From Certhia americana (taxonomy: Eukaryota > Chordata > Aves > Passeriformes > Certhiidae): 64,000 nucleotides of DNA. The position numbers and the translations under genes are program-made. Numbering within the stretch: position 1 is the first letter of the stretch; the number at the start of each line of letters is the position of its first letter. Positions 50,801 through 61,373 of the stretch are shown piece by piece. Location: positions 124,001 to 188,000 of the forward strand of contig JAGMWU010000037.1 of the NCBI GenBank assembly GCA_018697195.1. The letters are read 5' to 3'. The notes below the pieces were generated by a model that saw only the letters and a list, made by a program, of their open reading frames with translations, was not told the DNA's origin and did not search any database.

Positions 50801-53375
50801 ATGCTAGAGAACCATTTTGTGGGAGGTTCTTCAATCCTCATAAACCAGGATGTTGGTCTACCCATTGCTGAGAAAGACAAGCACTGCAGCTTAAACATAA
50901 TTTTGAGGAAGAAAAGTTACTGAGAAAGTTACCAAAAAGTTACTGAAACAGATCTGCTTCAATGAGAATCCCTCTCAAATCCCAGCTTGTGGCATTTTGC
51001 ATGTGGCTGTGCTTGTAATGACTGGTTTTGCGATGGATTTTGCTCAGGCTTTCAAAATCAGTTTGAAATCGTTTGGTTTTGTTGTGTTGTGTGTTTATTT
51101 GTCGAGTTCCTGCTGTCTGTAAAATACAAGCAGATCTTGTTGCTTGCCCTGCTACAGCTGAGGCCTGGGTGGCTGGGTGTGTATGTTCATAATGCTTCTT
51201 AGTGTGATCAAGAAATTGTTTGCTGGAGGATTCTTTTACTATGGATGTAATGTGTTTGGGAGTTTCAGCAGACATGCTTATGGTCTCTGTTGTATTGTTA
51301 AATAGGGAATTGGCTTATATCTGCTACAGAACAGTCCACACTATTTAATCACAGCTGAAAGGATGCAGCGTTTCACAGAATGGGGAAAAGGGGAGTGGCA
51401 GAGAAGGATTTTGGGCAGGGGAGAGGAGATTGTTGTTCTTATGCTGGGCATTCTCCTTTAGAATATTTATCACAGAAAGTTTTCATTTGCAGTTCATGTG
51501 TTTTTAGTTGCTAGGAGAAGATGAGATCTTTTAATCTGAATAATCCAGATAGCTTGATTCTAGATGTACCTATTGAGATTTGAGACAGTGGCATGAAATC
51601 ACAGAATTTCCTGGAACAGGGAGACCAGACACTCACTCTATGCCTGGTGTATGTGAATTTCATGCTGACTGGAAGCACAATTTTCCCTGGTTTTCCATCC
51701 ATTTATTGCAAGTCGGCATTGGTCCCTACCTTTCCATTTTTCATGGTTTATTTATTTTTCTCTTTGAGAATTCAAATTTCATCTTTTAAATATGAATCTG
51801 AGTCTTCTTTCCCTTTCATTGTCTTTTGTTGGTGACTTTGGAACATTAATTGTTGAAAATATATCTGGCTTAGTAAATGTGCACAGTAATTGAATGCTAC
51901 GAACTGGCAAGTTGTGAAATAAGGAAAAATAAGCTGTGCTGAAAAGCAGCCAGCAATATGTAATTTTTCAGTAGTGGTATGGAATTCTAGGTGAAAAGGC
52001 TAGTATTTTAGCAAGTATTGTCAAAACCCATGTTTTCAGTTAGAAACTGCAGGATATGCAACCTTTTATTTAGCCATTGCATGTTTATAAGCCTGGTTAT
52101 CTGTAAGTAAAAACACATGGAAGGCATAAAGCTGCCTAGACAGTTGGGAAACTAAATATAGCCTGTAAGCCTGTCCCTTTTAAGTTTGTTAGGTTAGTAT
52201 CTATACACCTGAGCCAGGACTGTATGGTGTGATGGGGAGGCTCTGGGTAGGTGATTTAAACAAGGGGGAGGAGCTTCCAGCAGTACCATTGGTGATCTAA
52301 AACTGTTGGTATCCGTTCCTAGTCTCCAGACCGTAAGCATTGCTTGTGGAACTTTATTTTCCATTTCCAACAGCAGCTTTGGAGCCTTTGAGACATAACA
52401 AACTTAGCAGTGATGACTGACAGTACACCTTAGGCTCTTACTGCAGCTCAGCGCCTGAAGATCTTTTTCTCTGGGCTTTGGAGAGAAGCACAGAGAGAAG
52501 CCAGTGCAGCTGCATCCTAATCAGAAATAAAAATTGGCATGAGTGGTCAGTCTGAGAACATTCCATAGAAAGCTGGAGTAATTAAGCAGACACATGGTTT
52601 ATTTGCTTCTGAGCTTATGGAATGGATGGAGCTTTGCTTTGCCAGAATATTTAGGGATGAGTTCTTAAGTTTGCAATTGGTTTTGGACAACAGAATATTA
52701 TATTGTAGTGTGGTGAAAATGGTTTAGTTCTTTCAAAAAATACTGAAGCATAACCTCGTTTCTCTCTAGGGAAAGAAATCTTTATTTTTTTCCTGGGGAT
52801 GTAATAAGTAGAGTGCTGCTAACAGTTTTATTTTGCATTTTACATGCAAGGAGAAGCTGTTCCATAGCTATCAGTTTCATAGCTATTTTTCCTGTGTGCA
52901 TATTTGCTGGTAGTGCTTCTCATAATATGGTCATGAGATGCTATCAGCAACCCTATGAAAGGAGGAATATGCCTTTCCTGACAACAGCATCACTGACTTA
53001 AACCTGTCAAAGTCATGTTAATAGCTGATCTATTTTAATAAACCTGTAACTATTGATCGATCTGTCATCTTTATAAACAGAGCAAGCTCTTGCCCATAGC
53101 ATATGGATTAATGCCAGCTTGTTGAATTTATGGGTGCAGAGCCTACAATATTAATATGGATCATTAATTTCTTAACCTAAGTTTCTCTGGAGTAGGTGCT
53201 CAAAATTCTTTATCGCCATAGGGAACGTTTTGTATTATTTATATCTGATGGGTTCTGTTACTGCTGGAGAATTTTTGTGACTGAGGGTTGAACATGGATT
53301 ATTACTGCTTGAATACTGCATGCATGGAGAAGAAGAGATGTTATTTAGCCTTACATCTGTCTGTTTGTTTCCCAG

Positions 53376-53495
53376 GTAACATGCATGTGTCACTAGCAGA
53401 GGCTCTGGAGGTTCGGGGGGGACCATTGCAAGAAGAGGAAATATGGGCTATTTTGAATCAAAGTGCAGAGAGCCTTCAAGAACTATTCAGAAAAG
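53376..53495 (+). CDS. PTPN13: PTPN13 exon 2: start codon and N-terminal KIND domain
   Basis: This is the first coding exon of PTPN13 (PTP-BAS/FAP-1/PTPL1). PTPN13 is a large non-receptor tyrosine phosphatase with KIND, FERM, five PDZ and C-terminal PTP domains that acts at the cell cortex and on signalling receptors. The exon runs from acceptor AG (53374-53375) to donor GTAAGC (53496 on). ATG is at 53381, 5 nt after the splice site, with A at -3. It encodes 38 full codons starting MHVSLAEALEVRGGPLQEEE and ending ESLQELFRK, matching the vertebrate PTPN13 N-terminus from memory, and ends in phase 1 (G). The sequence is the start of the KIND domain (kinase non-catalytic C-lobe domain), a protein-interaction module. 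The first 5 nt are 5' UTR. Confidence 0.95.
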
Positions 53496-56400
53496 GTAAG
53501 CCTGTTTTAAGACTGGTAAATACAGAACTGGAAACAGCTTGGTTATATCAATGTGCCATGTAAGTAAACTGCATTTTCCTTCCCAGGCTCTAAACCCAAA
53601 CAGTACCTTGCTCCTAGGCTGTCTTTGGGTAAGTGCCTCTCTGCACCCCAGCCCAAAGGTTGCTTTCAGTCATCACTTCATGTTCTGCCAGCACCTGTGG
53701 CATATCCCATTTCTTATGGTGATAACCTCATTTATTTTAGACCCATTGAAGGGAGGTGGAAACATAGGAAAAAAGTGATAAGTCTGAACACCGCTGGAAC
53801 ACTTTGGTACTGAAGGGGACATAGAAATGGGAGCAGTACTGTGCAGTCATGACCTGACCAGTGTGCTCTGAAGAGATTTTGTCTCAAAGGTGGAAAACAG
53901 AAAACTTCACCAGAGGGCTAGATATGATTCCCCTAAATACAAGTGGCAACACCTACATAGCTGCTGAGAGGAATGTGGTGTTGTCTTGTACTTCAAAGGG
54001 GTAGAAGTATTTCTTCTCTCTCCCCCCTCCCACCTCAGTAGGCTGCAAGCTCAGCATCTGCAATACTGGTAATAATACACAATTTAGCACTAGATCTGAA
54101 TATGGAGCTTTTCCCCTCCCTTATGTTTTTCTTTCTTTCCTTTAAAGTCTGCAAATCCTTAAGGCACTTCCTTCCCTTTCTTGCTTTTTTTAATAGCAGT
54201 AAATGCTTAACCCACATATTGAGCTTCAGTAGCATCTTTAACTTGTTCTCAGAAAAAGTGTATGTTCCCATGATGGCATCCTAGTATTTCAGCACCTTTA
54301 TGGGAGGTCATCCCTTATATCTAAGCATGCATATGTAAGATTATTCGGTTTTATTAATGAAAAATCAAAGGCTCACACTTGGAAAATAGCCATTGTTTTG
54401 CCACATTACTATGCAAGAGACATCTTTGTTATTTGGGGCAAAATATTTCACATTTTTTTCAAGTATTTGATTTAGAATTTTATCAAGATTCAACTTTAGA
54501 TTGTTTTGGGCTGTATTGTTTAAGATTTGTTTTAGATAATCTACTGAGTCAGACACTGGCTCTGTCTTATGCATTGCACAGCCTCTGAGGGTCTCTCTTG
54601 GATACTTCACAGGCTCCAGAGAAGGTAGATGTGGGCAGAAGCTGCTATATGCTGCCTGATTTCTGATCACGCTTGACCTAGCTTTACAAATATGAGTTTT
54701 ATCAACTTCTCCAACGTATTTTTTGCCAGGTGAATTATAGGTAGTTTTAACATCCCATTCAAATTTGCCTTCTTCCCTTTACTAGTGTTCTTAAAGCTTG
54801 TAGTAAGAAGCTTTCCCTATTAGGAATGCAGGATTTCTTGTTGCAGTTTGACCAACTGACAAGTCCTGCTGCTCCTCATGCTGCAAGAAAAGGAAAGGTG
54901 GCATCTGCTTTCCTCTCTTTCATTCTTTGTTGTCTCTTGGAGACAGTCAGGAGAATTATTTCTTTTAAGAGGGCAGATTAAGACCTTGACTTAAGAGGGA
55001 TCTTGAATGATGAAAGGTTTACTCTTGTAAATTTTACAGGAATTGACACATGGAGCTCCATTTTCTAATCCACCTGCAAGATCACAGTTGTATGAGCACA
55101 TAGTAGTGAAACCACTTAAGACTTTATCCTGGGTATACATTTTTTCCAGAAGGGAGTTTCCACTGAAAATAAGAGCTCACCCTTTCTTATCCTGAGAGTA
55201 GTGCAGAAAAGTCACCATAATCTCTGTGAAGACTGCATGTGAGCATTGACAACAAGAACACAGTCAGCCTTCCTTCAGAAGATCAAGTACTGAAAGATCA
55301 GAGCACAAAACAGAAATCTGCCCCTGGACTTCTGGTATGTGTTTTTAAAGGCAGGGGAATGTTTGCCAGCCAAGACTGGCTAAGGTGGCAGAAGCTTCTG
55401 ATCTTACTTCCTATCCATGAAGACCAAAACACGATTTCAGATAAAATCAGTGCCAGAAGAATCTGTCTCTTTTTTGGAGATGAAGTTGTTTTACTGAGTT
55501 GTTTTTCTGCTAGTTCAGCAAACTATTTTCAGTTGCATGCTGTTAATTAACCTGGGCTATAGCCTTTGGTAAAACACACTTCAAGAGACACTCAAATGAA
55601 AGAGCTTTTCTGTATAGTTAAGAGTGATAAAGGAAATCTACTTCCTTCCAGCAAGTGTTGGATAACCAGACAGTCTTTAATGAAAGCTGTCTTCACTTAG
55701 GAAGCAATCTAGAAACATTTTTTGTCATCTTGAATATCAGTTTCTCTGCTGGCTTATGAAGATGGTGTTGACGTGCAGGAACAGAAAATGTGTCTGACTC
55801 GAGTTTGTTTTTTATTTGTGGAGGACTTGTAGCAAACAGGGGATCCTAAAGAAATCTTGTTTTCCTTGGTCAAATTTCAGGCCCATTTCTTCCATGCATA
55901 TGGTGTGGAAGAGCTATTTTATGGCAGAGGGTGAGTTTCCAAAATTTTTCAGAACTGACTGATCACTCCTGGGCAGAGGGAGATAGGGCAAGCTTTTAGC
56001 TTCTGCAAGATCACAGCATATTCAGCTTTCACCAGCTCTCAAAAGTGCTCTGACTCCCTGTACAGTTGCTGAACATGCTGTCCTGTAACAAAATATGAGC
56101 TTTGCTGAGTGTTTTGTGCATTGTTTCTTCAAAAAAATAGAATTAGGCATATTGTTCAACAGTCTGTGCTCCAGCTGTTTTGAAATGAGGGGGATAAAAA
56201 AGGCCAAGGAAATAGCCAACTCTTAAATTGCCATCTGTTGGCAGCCTTCCCACACCAGCCCAGGAACCACAGACACTTAAAGGAATTACCAGCCAAAGTA
56301 ATTATTTATGTATGTGATCCTGGTAGAGTTTTGGTAGTTTGTTTCAAGTTGGGAATCTTGCTATCACTCTGTCAACTGAGAACCTGTTCTTCAACTAATT

Positions 56401-58399
56401 TCTTACTTAAGCTAGTTTCTGGAAATTAGAAAAAATGAACAAAATAAGCTTCTGTTACAGATTAGATGACTCGATATGTAAAAGTTGTGCATGTCTTTTA
56501 GTGAGTCTATCTTCTTATCCATCAAAGCACTGAATAAAAGTAGCACAGGATAAAAATCCATTGTCTTCATGGTTAATTGCATATCACATCTCACCTGATT
56601 CAGCAGTAGTTACAGAAATGTGCATATTTTTATCCCTCTTTGTATGGTTCTAACCAATGTTGAACTCCTAAAAAATACTTCACAAATTTATTTCTACCAT
56701 TATAAAAAAATGAAAGCTTAGATTGAAATGCCCAGTTGCTAATCACCAATTTAGAAGATGAGCTCTGGTAGCTGTCTTGTCAGCACATTATAAGCTGTTA
56801 AATGAAGGAGAAAGACAATCTAGGACTCAGTTGCAGGTCTGACATCAGTTGCACTGGTGATGTTGAGATTAATCTGGAGATTTGAAAAGGCCGATACCAG
56901 ACCTGCCCTTCTCTTACATCTGTTTAATTATCTGCAATAACTATTTTGTTGTTGAAAGGGTGTATCAGCTGTTTCAGACGTGCTGTATCTTGCACTGAGA
57001 ACTCCATGAGGTCAAAGGAACAAGTCTTTGAAGTAATCTCAAATGTGAGTGTATAAGCATAAGGAGAATGCTGTGCTTACTGTTGCTGAGAATTATAAAA
57101 CAGGCGTCCCTCTAATTTGCTAGGTTTAACTGGAAAAGATTTATCTAAACTCTCAAGTGGGAAAGCCTTCATATGTCACTTAGGCCACTCCTAAAGTGCA
57201 TGTTGAGAATTCTGAAAATAATTGGACCTTTAAGGTTGGAGACATGTATCTAAAGGAAGGGGGAAAGTGAGTCTGATCTTAAAAAGACAGGTTGAGCAAA
57301 GAGAGTCTTTGCAAGTTGAATGTCTTGCAAATGTGCATATGGGAAATGATTTATGTAAAAAAAAGTTATATGATCTGAAAGTGGATGTAAAGAAGGAAGA
57401 TTATGGTTTTCAGGGATCTGTAAGTCTTGCTGACAGTCAAACTACTGTAGCTGCTTTGCCTTGAGTAAGTGTAATGAAAAGAAGGAAGGCAAAGTGTGAA
57501 ATGTGTTGATGGGAACTAGTGGTGAATCCAAAGTAGTCACAGACCTAGTTGAGATGGAGCAGAAAATGAATTGGTTTGGTTGACCAATTGGTTTTGTTTT
57601 CCAAGAGGAAAAATGCAATAGGAAGGGGTAAAACCCCAAATCCTCATTTCCTAGCTCATCCTTTTTGGCAGGCGATAAATGATTGCTTTTTCGCTTTGCC
57701 AGTAACTGCTGGGGAATGATTTTTCTTTTATCATTGTCTGGTGACATTTGATCTTTTGGTTGCTGAGAAGGAGAGAGATTGGGCTTTTGTAATTTTATTG
57801 GGGTCTTAAAAGCTTTTTAGTTTCTATTCCTCATCCCTTCTTCCACCTGCACCCATCCTACTCTCACACCAAAGAGGCTCAGTGACTACTTGCACTCTTT
57901 GCAGAGCACTGCTGGATGCAGTCAGCACAACAGTGAAGTGTAGTGTGGTGTTGGATTGTGGGGCAGATCAAGAACAGAAACTGATCTCAGAAACTAATTG
58001 TTCACCCAGTTTTTTGCTCCAGTGTCCTCAGGAAAGAGTGCATTTAAGTTTTCCAAGGGATTCAGTATCCCATCAGAGCTCTCCTATCCTTTTGTGCCGA
58101 GGGGAGAAGGAGCAGAGGTGCTGCAGTGCTGCTTGCCCTGCACCCCAGGGACATGCTGCACCAGCCCAAGGAGGAAAGGATTTAGAGCAGAAGTGGTCCC
58201 ATGTGCTGGCATAATTCTGACCAGGCTGCAGCTGAGTCAGTGGTCTGCCTGCCTCCAGCCTGGCCTAAGCATACAAATTTTCAGGTCCCTTTGCTCTGGG
58301 AGAAATCTTACTTGTCTCAGTGAGGGCTATGGAGGGAAGCAAAGATGTCTGTTGAAGACCTTGTGTATATTTTTGTGTATTTTTCTGTGCTTTTTAGAG

Positions 58400-58400
<1 letters not shown>

Positions 58401-58449
<49 letters not shown>
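58401..58449. repeat. (TG)n microsatellite abutting a gap
   Basis: At least 24 TG units run directly into the N gap. The true length is unknown because the gap cuts the repeat or its edge. Confidence 0.95.
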
Positions 58450-58459
58450 NNNNNNNNNN
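58450..58459. other. Assembly gap (10 N)
   Basis: Ten consecutive N. This is the only unknown sequence in the window. Ten may be a nominal size and not a measured one. It lies inside PTPN13 intron 2. Confidence 1.
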
Positions 58460-61203
58460 TATTCTGTGCTAATGGCTGCTGGCCTAAGAGAGAAGTGGGG
58501 GAAGGATATCCTGAGGCACTGACTTGAAGTGTGACTGTAGCTTGGGAATTCAAAATTACCTGTATCAATATTGTAAAATAGAGCCATTTCAAATATTTGT
58601 CTTCATGTCTCTTTTAGAATGTGGTGGGTCTTTTTTATCTTAGGCTATTTGTGTGCTGTTAAAGCACATAATGGATTTTTTTTTTCCTCTCCAATTTGTT
58701 TGGCAGATGCTCTGTAGCTGAAGATTATTTCTGTTTTTATTGTGTTTAAAGCCAGTTCACTCTCCCACTTTCTCACTTTAAGTAAGACCATGCTATTTAT
58801 CTCTGTCTTGGCACTGCTTGAAATGCTGTGCTCTCACAAGTGTTTTGTTACCAAGTTGCATAGTTCTGGAGTTAACTCAGAAGGCTGGCATCTCTAGCAC
58901 AGTGGAAAGCCCATTGGATAGAAAATTGACCAGGAGCCATATCCTGAATTCCAGTGCCTTTAGAAAAAGGGGTTTGAAATTTATTTTTTTTTTGTCATTT
59001 TCCTCAGTATTTTCAGGAGTATGTTACCCTTACTACTCTTGTAAATTATTCTGAGAGCGTAAACAGAAGATGACACAAATATTATCAGTGGAAAATGGTT
59101 TGTTTTCCTATAGTTGCTGGCTATTTGATGCATTTCATCTTTGCTACTTTTTTATGCATGGTGCAAACATGTTAGAGTAGTATTACTAAAAAGTATTTCC
59201 TTTCCTTTCTGCCTGAGAAATCCTTTGAGGAGCTTTGAGATAGTTATTTGGTGTATGATGTGTGGCTTAAGAAAGGAACTGGAGAATTAATTGTTTTATC
59301 TTTATCCTTCATAACAATAGATTAGATTCCCTGGAGCTGTGATGTAGGCACTATGATCTGCTATATTAGTTATAAGCTGCTGAAAAAGAAAGCTGAGAAA
59401 ATGTCAGTAAAACAGTAAAGCCTGGCAAAATCAGTCCTTTTTCTAAACTTACTATTTTTCACATTAATTTTGCATTGCTTCAGGTCACAAAGATTCTTGA
59501 GTGGGTGTGGATCAATAAATTCAGACTCTACATCTGTAGGGGCCAAATGCTCTAAAGTTTGTTCAAATTAATATTGGGAAGACTTCAGACTAATGGGAGG
59601 GGTTAATTGTTCTTAAAACTAAATCAATTTTTTTGTCTTAGTGTGTTTCAGAATATGAAGAGTTTTTTATGTATTTCAAGTATTTGTTATACAAAATGTT
59701 AAATTAAGATTAAAACCTCAACATTCCTTAAGATTCCTGAGTTGGGACTCTTAAGGTGAAATCTTAAAGTATTATAAGATGTTGCTTGTTTAGTATTTTT
59801 ATATCTGTGGTAAATACACCTAGAAGTGGTGCAAATGTAGTAGCTACCCACAGGATAATTTTTGAAAGTCAAAGGTCAACTAAGGTAGTCTTCCTAAAAA
59901 TGTTTTTGGAAGCTTTGCTATATAATGTAGTATTTTCTTGTTTCATATAATAGGAATGGTCCATCTTTGTTTCTTTTTTTTTTTTTTTAACATCTGAACT
60001 TGCTGCCACAACACTGAACAGCACGTGTTCTCTCTGTTTCAGAGGAAGTGGGGTTAGAAAATTAAAGGACTTACTTGGGAGATGCTTTTACACCTGATAC
60101 TTGCAAGCAGTAATTTAATACATATCCTAGGAGATTAGAAATATTCTAGATTACAAGATAGTTCTGCAGTCTAGGAACCAGCACTGTAGGAATATCCTAA
60201 TCTAGAGAGTGGAAAATGTTAATGGTGCTGCTAATGGAGGAAGTTATTATTCTGCTGTTTTTCCTTACTATGTCAAGGGACAAGGACATATCGTTCAAAT
60301 ATGTATCATTCCTCAGATCTTTGATATATTTATATATTGTGTAGAAGACAGAGCTATTGCCTTTTTGCCTATGAAGAAAAAAAAGCTAACTTTAATATTT
60401 ATTTTTAATTATTAACTTTATTATTATTTATTTTTACTTAGTAAATGCCTCCTTCAGTGAAACTGAGTTGACTCATGTTTGAGGTATAGAAAAAAATGTT
60501 TTGACTTAAGGGAACAGTCTTTTTTTTTTTTTTTTTCTCTTTTAAGTTAGTTTGACAGCAGTGTTATCAGACATCAAAAACCTAATGGGCAAATTCTATA
60601 TGTTGGTTACTTCTGGTTCTGCAATTGCAGTGCTTGTTTTGAAATTTTCAGGTACTTGTAATATTTTTTCACTTTAGACAAAAAAGGGCTTCTGTGCCCC
60701 AAAACTCTTCAGTTTTGTCCCCTTCTATTAGCCACTCTGAGTATTTTCTTTGCCCACTAGCTTTACCTACTCTCTTCCAAACATTGCTGCTACAGCAGTG
60801 CTGTGTTAGGATAGGAGCAAATTCCATTCCTCTTGTAGGAATTTGCCTTAATGAGGTGTGCACTGCAGAAGGGGAACACTTTATATGTCAATTGTAGCAT
60901 AAATGAAATAACTTCAGGACAGGTGATTGTGAGTATTTTATCAGGCTCTTCCTGAGCTTGCTGGTATGAATAATAGCAACCAATATCATAAAAGATAGGT
61001 GTTACTCACCAGTGTGATTAAAATTGAGGTTGTTGTTGTGGTTATGAAACACCACAGGTGGAAAAGGAAGCATGAATCTATTCCACTAATAATATGTAGG
61101 CTGATCATAAACTAAAATCCAGCAAGGGTATCAAAGAACATTGCTTCATTTTCAGGGTGGTTTTTTATGTTGGTTTTTTTTTTTTTCCTCTTTTCAATTG
61201 CAG

Positions 61204-61373
61204 CTGATCCTACTGCTCTGGGATTCATCATTTCTCCATGGTCTCTCCTGTTGCTTCCATCTGGCAGTGTGTCATTTACTGATGAAAATGTGTCCCAACA
61301 AGATCTGCGAGCGTTCACAGCACCAGAGGTTCTGCAGAACCACTCGCTGTCATCCCTGTCAGATGTTGAAAAG
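61204..61373 (+). CDS. PTPN13: PTPN13 exon 3: continuation of the KIND domain
   Basis: The exon is bounded by acceptor AG at 61202-61203 and donor GTACAG from 61374. Joined to exon 2 in phase 1 it reads (G)CT GAT CCT, that is A-D-P. It continues TALGFIISPWSLLLLPSG, SVSFTDENVSQQDLRAFTAP and EVLQNHSLSSLSDVEK, ending in phase 0. This matches the PTPN13 KIND domain as I recall it, with conservative differences (human has NISNQ and NQSLTSLSD). Exons 2 and 3 together encode residues 1-95, about half of the KIND domain; FERM, PDZ and PTP exons lie beyond the right edge. The human protein, as I recall it, has three extra residues (VSL) before the ADP motif. No equivalent bases are present at this acceptor, suggesting a different splice choice. 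Confidence 0.95.

Larger units (their letters stand above)
28630..53375 (+). other. PTPN13: PTPN13 intron 1
   Basis: About 24.7 kb from the provisional donor to the acceptor AG at 53374-53375 (CTGTTTGTTTCCCAG). The sequence is AT-rich, with many T-rich tracts (for example 30155-30175, 40871-40891 and 44196-44211), a 19-bp tandem duplication (30633-30670) and a perfect 12-bp hairpin (35852-35880). No CR1 or LTR was recognised. ORFs of 60-112 codons occur on both strands, none with recognisable homology or splice-bounded coding features. I see no nested gene. Confidence 0.6.
53496..61203 (+). other. PTPN13: PTPN13 intron 2
   Basis: About 7.7 kb between exon 2 and exon 3, with GT-AG ends (GTAAGC; acceptor TTTCAATTGCAG after a long T/C tract). 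It contains a TG microsatellite followed by a 10-N gap (58401-58459) and T-rich runs near 59978 and 60521. Short ORFs, including those reading through the TG repeat, are not genes. Confidence 0.9.

Noticed and set aside
58317..58592. ORFs crossing the TG/CA repeat
   Set aside because: They consist of the repeat read as Cys-Val or His-Thr and pass through an N gap.
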